A stretch of 64,000 nt of DNA from Drosophila persimilis (taxonomy: Eukaryota; Arthropoda; Insecta; Diptera; Drosophilidae): positions 2,790,001 to 2,854,000 of the forward strand of contig NW_020825317.1 of assembly GCF_003286085.1 (NCBI RefSeq), written 5' to 3'. How positions within the stretch are numbered: position 1 is the stretch's first letter; every line of letters begins with the position of its first letter. Below, one piece after another: positions 23,889-36,494 of the stretch. The translations under genes and the position numbers were made by a program. Under the pieces are notes generated by a model. That model did no database searches. It was not told the origin of the DNA and saw nothing but the letters and a program-made list of their open reading frames with translations.

Positions 23889-24874
23889 ATGCTACGCCGA
23901 ACAGCCTGTCTGAGACACCTCAATCGACGAACCGCCGTATACGGAAGCCGTACGGTACAGAGCTCCTTCGTCATGAGTAAATGCTGCTGCACCGCCACCA
24001 CGACGATCACAACACCCGTTCTGAATTCATCGCCCCCGCGCCACAACAGTGTACTGACCCTAAACGGCGGCAAGAGTATGGCAACCGGCCATACTCCCGC
24101 GGCGCCGTCGCCCCACATCGTGGTCACTCCTGAGACTCGCGCGCGGATCGAACAGCGGCAGCAGACGGCCTTTGACTTCTTTGACGAGACCCTGCAGCTG
24201 TACGGGGTGGAGGAGCTGATCTTCTGCTTCAACGGCGGCAAGGACTGCACCGTGCTGCTGGATTTGCTGATGCGCTATTGCCGCCAGCAGGGAATTAGCA
24301 GTCGCGAAATCCCCATGCTGTACATCAAGTCGGATGACGCTTTTGCGGAGATCGACGAGTTTGTGGCCCGCTGCGTGGAGCACTACAACGTCCAGTTGAT
24401 TGAGTACGAAGAGTCGTTAAAGGAGGCCCTCACCCACATGTCAGCGGACATGCCGCGTATCAAGGCCGTATTTGTAGGCAGCCGAAACACTGATCCATAC
24501 TGCGAGCACCTGTCCCCCATGCAGGTTGGTCCCTCTCGTTCCATTCACCTGTTGTTTGCGTTGCTAAAACTCTTGCTCCCTTTCGACTGCAGCCCACGGA
24601 CAATGGCTGGCCGCCGATGATGCGGCTGAACCCGCTTCTGGAGTGGTCTTACCACGACGTCTGGCACTACATTCATATGAACTGCGTGGCGTACTGCCCG
24701 CTGTACAACAAGGGGTACACCTCCATTGGCTACAGGTCCAACACGGTGCCCAATCCGCATTTGAAACGCCTCGACTTGACCAGCCCCTGCAGCGGGGCGG
24801 AGGGTGACTATAGACCTGCATGGGAGCTGGCTGATCCCACTCAGGAGCGTGATGGGCGCCTGCAGAGGAAGTAG
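23889..24874 (+). CDS. Flad1: FAD synthase (FMN adenylyltransferase, PAPS-reductase fold)
   Basis: Two exons, join(23889..24524,24593..24874), give 305 codons plus stop, close to yeast Fad1 length. It adenylates FMN to FAD. Motifs: the P-loop-like FCFNGGKDCTVLLDL (NGGKD at residues 115-119), YIKSDDAFAEIDEFV, VGSRNTDPYCEHLSPMQ, the NPLLEWSYHDVWHYI segment and CPLYNKGYTSIG...TVPNP, all expected of the PAPS-reductase-like domain. It has no N-terminal molybdopterin-binding domain, unlike the long human FLAD1 isoform. The coding exon is preceded by an acceptor (TTTCCAATTTCAG, ending 23831). The first ATG gives an Arg-rich N-terminus (MLRRTACLRHLNRR), possibly a mitochondrial signal; an in-frame ATG at 23973 (MSKCCC) would give a cytosolic form. 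The start is therefore uncertain. I recall the fly counterpart as CG4407, unchecked. Confidence 0.88.
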
Positions 24875-24970
24875 GTGGTCTGCAGAGGGACAGTACCGTT
24901 GAAAGTGCATCAGCGAGTCGGTGGTGTAGAGCATACCTGCATACCTTTTAAATTAGTTAGTCACAAATTG

Positions 24971-24989
24971 TATATATATATATATATAT
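24971..24989. repeat. (TA)n microsatellite
   Basis: A 19-bp uninterrupted TA run. Confidence 0.9.
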
Positions 24990-25268
24990 TGCGTATGGGT
25001 GTTTAGACGCATCGGCTTTTGACGATCTACAAATATACATCAAGTTTTTTTTATACCCACTAATTGTAAATGTATGGTGTCAAAAGCTATAGTGTAGTGC
25101 TGTAAAGTGTCAGCGAAGGTGCCAACATCTTCATTAATTTCACAATATTTTGAGTCACTTCAATAGGCTCTTCGCGGTCAGAACGCGATCACTTGTTACT
25201 ACATCAAGCAACAAGCATTTTAATAAATTCTAACATAGTTAAATGTGTATTTAAAAAGAAAACATATA

Positions 25269-25276
25269 TATCGATA
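25269..25276. promoter_or_regulatory. DRE motif (TATCGATA) upstream of Coq8
   Basis: A perfect TATCGATA about 320 bp before the Coq8 start codon, inside an AT-rich run, so chance occurrence is possible. Confidence 0.45.
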
Positions 25277-25598
25277 TATATGCATATCAATGCATATCGG
25301 TTCAACGGTGCTGCCAACCTGCGCTAGACCCCAACAGCTGTTTTTCAATCTGATTCCGCGTTCGTTTTTTGAACTTATTTTGGTTCCGCTTTTGTTGTTT
25401 ATGTAACTTCCAAGATAGAAGAGGCGCAAAAAAACGACCAAACCTTGCTGAAGGCGGGAACCACCAGCAGCAGAAGCAACAAAACCTCAAGCATCGCCCA
25501 CATATCGCCTCCGCAACCGCATATTCGACGACAGCGACCACAGTGTCGTCATCTGGGGGTAAACCGGAATAGTGATAGTCGAAAAAGTGGGAGCTGGG

Positions 25599-27645
25599 AT
25601 GTCGCGGCGCTCCCAAGATCTCATCGGGGTGCTGCGGGGCCTGCAGCTGGTGGCGGAGGCGTGCAGCCGCGAGCACCTGGCGCTGTCGAAGCATCTGTGG
25701 AGCAATTCGAGCGTGCGCGAGCTACTGGCAGAGAACGTGAGTCAGACGAGACAGACCGTACGCCAAGTAGGGCAGCAGCCGGCCGACGAGCTCAAGAAAG
25801 TGCAACAGGTGCTGCTAGAGACGACCGAACGTAGCTACGTGGTGGTTAAGGGAATCTGCTCGCTGTTGGAAACCAAACTCTCGATGATGCCCCAACTGCC
25901 GGGCGTGGCCTCTGGTCGGAGCCAGGAGCGGCGGCCGCCGACAGCTGATCAAACGCCGACGAGCGCACAATCTGATCTCGATGCCGCCAACCTGGACATA
26001 TCCTCCATCACCCTCGAGGAGTTCGAGGACATCCTCTCCAAGCGCAACAAAAACCGCCAGGTGAGCCTTCGGACGCCCACCACCCAGAGCAAGCAGGTGC
26101 CCCTCGCGCAAGTAGCAGGAGTATCGCCGACGGCCGAGGGTGTATTCGCCAGAGACACCCAGTACGTGGACAACGTGCTGCGCTTTGTAGCGAGTCCCTC
26201 GCCCGTACCCCCCGAAACAGCATCCCGGACCGGGGGAAGCATTGATGTGCCCGAACTGAGCAAGGTGGCCAAGCAGCGGCGCGTGCCGGCCTCGCGCTTG
26301 GGAAGGATGGCCTCTTTTGGTGGTCTCTTTGCCGGCCTGGGCATTGGCACCCTCAACGAGCTGACCAAGGGCGCCCTAGGCATGGGCGGCTCTAAAACGA
26401 TGCGAGAGGCCTTGCTCAGTCCGGCGAATGCTGAGCGCATCGTAGACACTCTGTGCAAGGTGCGTGGAGCGGCATTAAAGATCGGCCAGATCCTGAGCAT
26501 CCAGGACTCGAGCGTGGTGTCGCCGCAGCTGGCCAAGGCTTTTGAGCGTGTGCGCCAGGCGGCCGACTACATGCCCGACTGGCAGGTGGAGCGCGTGATG
26601 AACACGCAGCTGGGGCCCGGCTGGCGCCAGCGGCTGAGGAGCTTCGAAGACAAACCATTCGCGGCAGCCTCCATCGGACAGGTGCATCGCGCCACGCTGA
26701 ACGATGGGATGCAGGTGGCCATCAAGATCCAGTACCCGGGCGTTGCGCAGAGTATCGAGAGCGACATCGACAATCTGGTGGGCATGCTTAAGGTGTGGGA
26801 CGTCTTTCCGCAAGGCTTCTTCATCGACAATGTGGTGCGCGTGGCAAAACGGGAGCTGCAGTGGGAGGTCGACTATGATCGCGAGGCGGAGTATACGGAG
26901 AAGTTCCGCCAGATGATCGCCCCCTATCCGGAGTACTATGTGCCCCGGGTAGTGCGCGATCTGACCACATCCAGTGTCCTTACCACCGAACTGATACCCG
27001 GCGTGCCCCTCGACAAGTGCTTCGATCTGAGGTGAGTGCCGAGTGCTTCCTTCTGAAGAACATCCCCTCTAATCCTTGCGATTCCTTCGCAGCTATGAGC
27101 ATCGTGCCCACATTGCTGCCTCCGTGCTGAAGCTGTGCCTGCGCGAGCTCTTCGAAATCGAGTGCATGCAAACGGACCCGAACTGGTCGAACTTCTTGTA
27201 CGACGCACCCAGTCGGCGGCTGATGCTCATTGATTTTGGATCGACGCGCTTTTACAAGCACGAGTTCATCCGGAACTACCGTCAGGTGATCATCAGTGCC
27301 GCACAGAACAACCGCCAGGGCGTCCTCGAGATGTCACGTGAGATGGGCTTCCTCACCGGCTATGAGACGAAACAGATGGAACAGGCCCACGTCGATGCTG
27401 TGATGATACTCGGCGAGATCTTTCGCTACGACGGCGACTTTGACTTTGGCAAGCAGAACACCACCGAGCGGCTGGCCGCCCTTGTGCCCACCATGGTTGC
27501 CCATCGGCTCTGTCCGCCGCCCGAGGAGATCTACTCCATTCACCGGAAGCTCTCGGGCATCTTCCTCCTCTGCGCCCGCCTCAATGTCCGCATGAACTGT
27601 CTACCCTTCTACCGGGAGATCATTCTCGGGAAATTCAAGGACTAA
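25599..27645 (+). CDS. Coq8: Coq8, mitochondrial UbiB/ADCK3-family atypical kinase
   Basis: Two exons, join(25599..27031,27093..27645), give 661 codons plus stop. The 61-bp intron has a GTGAGT donor and CCTTCGCAG acceptor. The protein supports coenzyme Q biosynthesis on the matrix face of the inner mitochondrial membrane. UbiB hallmarks are all present: the KxGQ motif KIGQ (residues 294-297), the Ala-rich AAASIGQVH replacing the glycine-rich loop (from residue ~355), the VAIK lysine (~376), QWEVDYDREA, the catalytic-loop-like QTDPNWSNF, and the metal-binding IDFG (Asp near 525). The N-terminal ~280 residues are variable with an MSRRSQDLIGVLRG start. In-frame upstream sequence has only GTG, so ATG 25599 is the start. 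Length agrees with my memory of the fly protein (CG32649). No inactivating change was seen. Confidence 0.95.
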
Positions 27646-29570
27646 GCGTGGTCACATAAGTTCGGTATTCCGTTTTTGGTTTTCGTTAATTGTTTTATTT
27701 CCAGTACTAACTGCTCATAATCCCAATATATAGACTTTGCTTATCTCAATTCGACAAGTGTTTTGTAATTCTTGGGTGCATGTGGATTTCCTATACAAAG
27801 AGATTTCTTATCTCTATCTCATCCTGCATCAGCAAAAAACATAACAATAAAAATGTCAAAATTCGAAAGCGATATCTGGTTCAAGTGTGAACCAAAAGAG
27901 GTTTGAGTAGCTTCCTTAAATCGCTCTTCAAATCACTGACAGTCAACGGTGACATACATATGTATAAGAGATATTTTTTAAGGAAAGGAAAAATTTTCTT
28001 TGCAAAAGTCGAAATTCGTTCTATGATAATATACAAAATTCATCGCAAAGGAATGTAGCATTTTTAAGCCCAATATAACTTTATATATGTACATATGTTT
28101 TTTTTTTAAATATCATCCCTATCCCTGTGAATGTTTATGTAAAAGCTATTAAAATCTCAGTTTTTCGAGAATTTGAAATAAACCCATTGTTTTCTCCACT
28201 TTAGTGGTTTGGTTGCCATCAAATATTTATTTTTTAATTGATTGCTGTATAGCTTTGGTATTGATACAACAAATAAGAGGAGTTTTCTTCAATTAGTTTT
28301 GAAGTATCGATTGCAGCTCGAACGAAATACGATTTGAAGAAAGAAAATTTTAAATTGAAAATCTGTTTTTTATTGAAGAATGATAAAACAGATTGAAAAC
28401 CGATTTTCTTTGATAAATTCTGTACGTACCTACGAAACTCAAGCGATCTTCAGCCAAAGACAAAGGCCAAACGATTTGAGGTAAAATCTTTATATACTCT
28501 TGCAAATCCATCAAATTTATATATAGTTTAATTAAAATATGGTGAAATATAAATGTAATGTATGTACATATATAACACATATTGTCGACATTTAATTCGG
28601 ATGGGATCTTATATTAATAGTTAATGGAGTCGGATATTAATTTATCAGCTTTTTGAATATTCCATAACAGACGTAATACTTAAAGAATGGGTTTTAAAAA
28701 TCGAGCAGTACGTGTAGAAACAGGCAGTGTATCGCAGAATAAAGGCCCCCGATCAAAATCGATATGAATATTTACGAGAACACAAACTATCAGCTTATAA
28801 TATTTTCAAAAATATATATATAGTACTGCAAAGCTACATATGAACATATCAATATACCGATATTCAACATCGGAGCAACGCAAAATTGAGTATTATACTC
28901 TCCTATCTCTCTTCTTTGCTTGATCGAGAGAGCGAATCAAGGTATGTGAACTAGGTAAGGTGATGTTCGTATTATGCATTGTAATGTAGCTGGGCATTTG
29001 TCCTCGTTGTCCACACCTTTTTTTACTTTTTTTTAAATTTCTAGTCAGCAATATGTAGTTACCGTGTAGTTACCATGTACAACAAATTTATTTTGTGGAC
29101 ATTTTTGTTGACTTTTTTAGTTTAAAGTATATTTTATTAACAATCCTATTGAAGGGAGAACTTAGCCAATCTTATAGAAAATTTATTAATTTGTCGGATA
29201 AGCAAAACTAAAATAATTTACTAAAATCAGAGCACAGGTTGATTTAATTTAAAAAACAAAGTAAAAATTCAGGAAAATGAATTCCACAGAATCTACATTC
29301 ATATTGTTAATTCCGCCAAAAAAATCAAAAAATATACACATACTATGTGTACATATGTACATATGGTATGTATATCAATATTGGATAGATCAATATGTAC
29401 ATATATTAACATCCCCTTAACGTAGGCCGAAGCAGCGATCGGGCGTTCGTTGGTGGGTGTTATGGGTGGTTGGTGGTATTGAAATGTTCAATCTTTCTCG
29501 GGCCGCGGACAACGAAACAACAGGTTTCAGCTGTTGGCGGTTGGCGCGCGTTTTTAACCGCATTCAGAAT
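27646..29570. other. Intergenic stretch, no gene seen
   Basis: AT-rich, with TACATATGT simple repeats and poly(T) tracts. The last 150 bp become GC-richer (GGTGGTTGGTGG, GGCCGCGG, GGCGCGCG), as expected of a promoter for the putative leader exon that follows. Confidence 0.5.
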
Positions 29571-29573
29571 AGT

Positions 29574-30276
29574 AGTTCCGTTATATCCGTATTGATCCAA
29601 CAAAATATCATCTAAAAATATATCTATCTACATATATATCGATATATCAGTACATATTAAAAAATCTCTACGGTACAGTAAAAGATTCTAAAAATTTTCG
29701 TCGGGTGCATTCGATTTGATTCGAGAATTTATCTATTCCGTATCGTATTCTATATAACAGTATTACACCACAGTGGGGAGCAGCAGCAGCGGTAGTGGTA
29801 GAGCAGTAAAAAAAAAAACTTTTGTTTGTTGAATTTAATTGAAATTGCTCCAACTCGGAATTTCTTTGCAAGCACCTGTTGCTACGTGCATTTCTCAAGC
29901 GTTTTCTGTGCGTCTTTTGTGCGTTTTGGGTGGATCCTGCGCGGCTTCTGAGCAGGCTAACGAGCGTTTTCTGTGCGTTTATTACTGTGGGGGATTCGCG
30001 CGCGGGCAATTCTACATCGACGCGACTGCATCAAGCGGATGTCTGCATCTTTGCTTGGATCTAATGCATTTTTGTTTAATTTTGTTTTTTTTTTATTTTC
30101 GTGAGAGTGCAGAGTGCAACAACAAATACCAACCAACAACAAAATAAAGTGAGTGGTTGAGAGTTCATTTTTAATAAAAGTTAATTTAAACAACAAAAGC
30201 AGCTACAAGAAAATCAAAGCAGTGGAAGAGGAAAAGCAGAGGATAGTTAGATATCATCTATGATAATTGACGAAAA
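29574..30276 (+). other. Candidate 5' leader exon of a plus-strand gene
   Basis: A GC-rich promoter-like patch ends in 'cgcgcgtttttaaccgcattcagaatag', where TTCAGA could be an initiator. About 700 bp of A- and T-rich leader-like sequence follows with CAG repeats (29776-29790) and short upstream ORFs. It ends with a strong donor, GAAAA|GTAAGTATG (GT at 30277). An ATG at 30260 would give MIIDE plus two bases before the donor, so the translation start may lie in this exon. No downstream exon was identified in the window. Both ends are inferred; TSS position is a guess. Confidence 0.35.
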
Positions 30277-33200
30277 GTAAGTATGAAACTGAGTTGCATT
30301 TTCATGAATAAAGAGAGACAGAGGGACAGAGCGTGTCCTGCGCGTTTGGTGAGCTGTTATTTCTGCGATGCGATATTAAAAATATTCAAAAGGATCATCT
30401 GAGCAGTAGCCCCAAAATGACTATTAGTGAGTCATTAAAGGAAAAGAAGAAGTAAAAGAGAGAGAGAGAGAGTATCAGATGTAGAACCTGCAGTGGAATC
30501 TGAGGAATTGTTTTTACTTATACTACTATATCAAAGGAAGCAGTAAAATCAGTGGATCAGAATTATCATTAAAATCACATTTTTTTTTACATTTTATTGT
30601 TAGAAGAGAATCCGAAGTAGTGGATATCATCTTTCAGGGCCCAGAGTCCTTTTCGGAATATATTCACCTCGAAGGGAAATAGCTGCTTCCACATTATATT
30701 GCTGCACAATCTTGCAGAACGTTCTTCCTTCAATTCACAGAACCCATCAGGGTTCAGTTCCCTGTAAGCCTGCGAATATCTTGATATTTATTCAGCTCGA
30801 ATGATTGTCTTTTTTGTATGTTTTTTCGAAAATCAGCTAAGAAATAAACAGTCATATATGTATGTACGTAGCAGTGGAATAGTTTTTCGCTTTTCAATGA
30901 AAGAGTGAGACAATAAATGATCTGCCAACTCTGCAGCACTTATAATCCCAGAAATCACTATACATACATATACATATGTACATATGTAGGTCGGAACACT
31001 CAAGAATGGATAACCATATATGAGAGGAAACGATAGGAAAAAATTTCCTTGCTGAGAACTGACTTGTATCTAAAAGATTTTATAAAAACCCGACAAAAAA
31101 TTTGATTGAAATGAGATGACTATATCGTATACATAGTAGCTGTTATGGGAACAAACCGAATGGTATTTGTTGAAATGTTTTTGTTTTTTGTTCTGCTTTT
31201 GATATTCGTTTTTTACGTGTACTATCGGAGCACGTTGGAAAAGTCTTAATAATACTACAACAATATACTGTATGCACGAGTATGCATGAGTATGAATAAA
31301 ACTGTTCCAAATTCATATGTATAAATCGTACCGATACAGATACAGATACAGATACTTTACATATACATACATACGTTGAGAAATGCCTCAGACGCTGCCA
31401 CACTGTCGCCGCTGCCAGCTGGTGCCACTGCCTCTCCGTGTCGCCCCGTGCCCCTTCAGTCGCAGTCGCAGTCGCAGTTGAAGAAACCTTTTGATAATCA
31501 TATCACGGAGTCCTACTGATAATTCGCATTGTATTTGCTCGCTCTCTTTCTCTCTCTCTCGCCGAAACGCTGCTTTATCAGCGCACGCCAAACGCCACAC
31601 GCTCTCTTCTGTTCCGTCGCGCACTCTCTTTAGACTCTTTGGACAGCTCTTTTTGAACTCAAAAGTGTGCGATCATTGGCTCTTTCTGAACAAAATATGA
31701 ATAATAATTGTTTATTAAATTAAGCATACAGTGGAACCTCTCATCCGACTGTCTTTCGTTCAGTTTTCCAAAGGTTTTAATTATCTTAAGACCTAGGAGA
31801 AAGTACTGTAATCAGTACTATGTGTAACAATTATTCTCTATATGTACACATCCATGTGCTTTAGTATCTCTAAAGAATCCCCATCCACTCCTCTGCACAT
31901 TCCGTCGATGATGAAGAAAAATGAAATGAAAATTAAACGTTGCTCTAGCTAATCATTCGACTAGGGCATACCCATTCGGCGGGCATTTAAATCTACAGAA
32001 AGAAGATGATTTTTCTGCCAATCAAAGACATATAGCCGGAAAACAAAGCCATGGGTTTTGTTTTATTTTGGATCTGTAATCCTGTCGAGAAGCATCTACC
32101 CTGTAATCTGTACGAAACAGTGGGTACAAAAATGATTCGAAACTATTGTGTAATTTACATTAACGAGCGGATGTTGTTGGCTTCTACTATATAATGAACC
32201 AATTACCCAGTTTGTCTCTTGATTCGATTGCTCTGCAGGCAACGGCAACGGCAACATCAACGGCAATGGCAACGAGTACCAGTAGCACTGTCCACTGTCG
32301 CAGAAGCAGTCGCAGATACATCCATCCATCTTTGTATGTAGATACGTTTGTATCTGCTGTTGAACGAGATTTTGCTGTTGTTGTTGCGGCTGCTGCTGCG
32401 GCCACTGTGATTGTTGCTCTTCCGATTCCAAATTCCACTTCCAATTCCATTTCATTCATGCTGAAAGACACCCACTTGTATGATTATGAGGCACTGTGGC
32501 ACTGCACAGATGTGCCTCTCGCCATAAGATACACAAGCACACAGATGCATACATACATATTTGGCCATCATCAAGTGCCACTTCCGCCTCTGCCGGTTGG
32601 TCGTTCGGTCACCCACGTGCCAAACGTTTCAAATATTTCACATTTTGTATGCCCCTCTCTGAAAGAGAAATAAAAGATAGATTTCTCAGCCAGAAACTAT
32701 GCAAATTGTCATCACATTATCACAAAGAGTACTAGTAAGTATTTATCGATAAGGATAAGTAATGATCGAAAAGCATCGCTAAACTAAATTAAAATTGAAC
32801 AAACTGGATGGCAATCGTTGGCTGGATATCCAAAACATACAGCAAAGGCAAAGAGTGCTCAGAGACTGTATCATTTATGTACAGATCATCAAAAGATGTC
32901 ATTACTAAACATGAAGAAACCAAGGGCTTTGCTATTATCTGGAAGGCTTTTTCAGCAAAATGGAAAGAGGGATTTGTGTACAGTTCATCATTAAAATCGA
33001 TCGATAAAGTTTCTATGAATATCCACACATCAATGAAAGGCTCCAGTTCCATCCACAAATCGATTTGCTATGTTTCTAAAAATTGGGCAGGCCCTTAAAA
33101 ACTTTTCCACTCCGTCCAAACTGCTGACCTATGGGAATAATAATTGGAGCATCGACAAATGAAATGTTCACTTCAGGCGCTCGGCCCAACCCAATTCTTT

Positions 33201-36030
33201 GTTTATTCTCGTTTTCAAGTCGATTCGGAAATACTACTCGTAAATCCTTCATCGATTATTTGTGGCGTTGATATCTGTAATTTGAGGATCTCTTGGGGAC
33301 TCATATCACTGTCTTTTGGGTGGTCAATTTTCAATTGAAATCTCGCCCTCTGGCACACTCTTTTTGCAGCGAGGTTGCGAGTTTAGCTTATGATTGAAAC
33401 AACTATCACAGTAATTTTCTTTTTGTTGAGGCAGTCTTGGTTTTCTTCTGCGTATTCATGGGGCTGCTACCATCTATCCATGCATCAGGCGAGCATCAGG
33501 CAGGCAGTCCACTGCGATCTACTTTGTTGTCGATCTTTGTAATTTTTTAATTACGCTTACCAAACGCCTTGGACTTGGCATGTAAATTGTTGATAAATTA
33601 TGTTTTTAATAGCCACTTGATGCCGTTGTAGCTGTTTGTAGTTGTTGTTGCGGTCGGATAACTGGCGGCAGAGATACGAAAACAAATATATACTATCTAT
33701 CTGAATGACAAAATGAATACGCGTCGGATACCTCATAAAACGGGAGAACGGGTTGCTTTAAAGTTTTATTGAAATGCTGGACCTTCGCTCTTCGATTGAT
33801 ATTTATAGATGAATAGATTCACAGAATCCTATGTATGGAATACAATCTTAACGTTTTATTAAAGAGTACATGAATAACGGACTTTAAAACCATACAACTC
33901 TTTTGGGTTAGAGATTCGTTTGATTCATAAAAAATCATTGATTTATTAATTATTATTGTAGATTCTTTGCTGACATGATAATTGATTGCCTAATTGTTTT
34001 TTAGATCGTATGCCTGTGAGTTAATTGTTCTTAAAGATTTGATGTGTGAACTAATAGAATCATATTTAAGTCAGGGACTAATAGGTTCCGATGGATATTC
34101 AATGGTGCTTCAATCAATAAAAAGAAGAACAAGTTCTTAAAACTCGAATCAATGGCTACGAAAATGGAATCCCATTCTAGGTTTTTGTACGTCGATGAAC
34201 CCTGGAACATGAGGCACCTCCCAAAATCCCTTAAACCATTAGAAAGCTCTTCGATAGATAGACAGGGCTTTTCCACCTTGATAATTTGATACCCTTACCC
34301 CCACACATTCTTCTACCTTTACCTGTGTATGTACTTTATACATATATATATACATATATACATATTTGCCAATGTGTGCTGATAAATGGTAAATAAAAAT
34401 GCATGTTCTGTTTGTATTTGCCCGAACAAAGCAAAAGCAAAGGAAAACAAACAAAAGAAAAGGCAATAAGCAACAGCTAAAAACTAAAAACCAACAAAAG
34501 AGTACTTTTCTTAAAAATATTACTTAGTAATAAGTACTAATAACGATATATTTTTGTGTTTTATTTTGTGGATCCAACCGATTCGTTGAGTTTTCGCTTT
34601 CGTAGATACCTTTCCCTTCAATATTTGTTTTGTTTTGTTTTTTTTGTTTTTTTTTTTTTATTATTTTTTTGTAAATTTCAAAAGCTGTACGCCCATAAAA
34701 ACAGTGGAAACACTCAAGTTTTTAATCTTTTTTGAAATATTATTCGGAATACTACGAGTACTAGTATGCTTAAAAATTGGCCGGAGATATTTCCTGGATG
34801 AAAGAGAAGGAGCTATGGAACCAAAAGATTGCCGATTAAATTATGATATCTTAGAGGGTTGATTGATTTCTGGAAACCAGAAAATGTGTCTCATATTCCT
34901 CTTAATTAAATAGAAAAATTTGTTATTTTTCAAACGATCGTTGTTTTGATGTTATGGTTTCCTTATTAGATGCAAATTCAGGTTACCATTTTTAAAACGA
35001 TCTAAAGAAATGTTTCTAGCTAAAAGACGGCTTTCAAAGCGAACATGAGATGTTCTTAAAGCTTTTATTTTTATTCGATGGGAACAGATTATAATAATCC
35101 TTTTTTTAAAAGATTCAGATACAACTTTTGGATAAGCACTCATTGTTCAAGAATATGTATTTCTTTGGTTGCAGCGAAACGATCTTTGAAAATGAAAATC
35201 CTCCTAGGAATCCGAATCCGAAAATCGAAAACCTGATTGCTACTCGTACTCTCTCGTACTATAATTGACTGGCATTAACCTGTGTGTGCACAGATGCACA
35301 TATGTGGCTGGCAGTATGCAGTCCACATACCATGGACTGGTCTGGTCCTCCTCTTCGCTCCAAGGAGAGGGAACGTGAACTTGAGCGCATTGCGATGCGC
35401 TCATATATTCGAGCGAAAATGGGAGAAACTCGTTTTTGCATTGCAGAGCTCCGGAGGCTCTCCGGCTCGGACTCTTGCTCGGACTCTGGCTCTCGAAATG
35501 GAGACGGAGCTGAAAGGTTTGCGCATTCTTGGTTGGTCCGGCGTCATCGATGATTATGATGATGATGACGCTGCATGGCATAGGCCAGGCTCGTCTCGAT
35601 GATGATCAAGAAATTGCCTTGGAATAACGCAATGCCTGAAGCTGTTGTGCCGGTTGTGTGTGATGTTGCTGTTTCTGATATCACCTCACACAGTCACAGC
35701 CCCAGTCGGTTGTTGTCTCTGGGTTCCGTTCTACAGACGACCTTAAGCGGGGCAGGCGGTAAGCAGGCGGAAGGCAGGGAGACCGAACCGGGCATCGGCC
35801 AAGTTGGGGGACTGGAGCAAACCACTTTTTATTTTGTTTTTCAGCAGCTCAATATTGTGGTGTGGAAGTGGACTTGGATGTGGATGTGGACCTGTTGCCG
35901 CATAGTTTTCGGTTGCTATACGTACATACATATATTTATTTTCCTTTTGCCCCCACACACACGAGTTTTACAACCGGTTCGTCGGTCTGTTGCTATTTTT
36001 GTGTGAGCTCTGCATGCTGCCGCTAAAGTG

Positions 36031-36058
36031 TCTCTCTGTCTCTCTCTCTCTCTCTTTC
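36031..36058. repeat. (TC)n microsatellite
   Basis: A nearly pure TC run with two interruptions. Confidence 0.85.
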
Positions 36059-36430
36059 TAGTGCAGTAGGAGCAGCAGCAGGCAGCCTTCTCTCCGGTTG
36101 AAACACAGTTTATATAAAATGAAAATGAATTAATTTGTACACACAGCCCAAGCACACAGTCTCAAATATTTGTCATGAATTTCTGGAATTCTGGATGGGA
36201 TGGAAATGGAATTGTCGCAGTGGTTTGTGTGGTGGTGTGCGGCGGCTGTGACTCTTGTGATTACCGCCTTCGGTCGGCCTCCGTATCCGTATCAGTACTA
36301 CGTAATGAAAAATAACACAGAGACACACACATACAGCAACACAATAAGAATCCAAGAAAACCGTACAATATTGATAAGCCCTCAAAACAGCTACGATTCC
36401 AATGTAGTATAATCTAAGAGAGACAGATAG

Positions 36431-36451
36431 AGCGAGAGAGAGAGCGGGAGC

Positions 36452-36488
<37 letters not shown>
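36431..36488. repeat. (GA)n microsatellite
   Basis: AG/GAGA repeats with a perfect core of about 34 bp. Such tracts can bind GAGA factor in Drosophila, which is not shown here. A shorter (GA)n run lies near 37.18-37.20 kb. Confidence 0.85.

Positions 36489-36494
<6 letters not shown>

Larger units (their letters stand above)
24875..25598. other. Intergenic region between FAD synthase and Coq8
   Basis: It holds the FAD synthase 3' UTR, a (TA)n tract at 24971-24989, a DRE at 25269-25276 and the Coq8 leader, which becomes A-rich and GC-richer after 25.4 kb. Confidence 0.5.

Noticed and set aside
32194-32673. 159-codon open frame
   Set aside because: Thr/Ala runs arise from AACGGCAACGGC and GCTGCTGC repeats; no domain, no splice partners.
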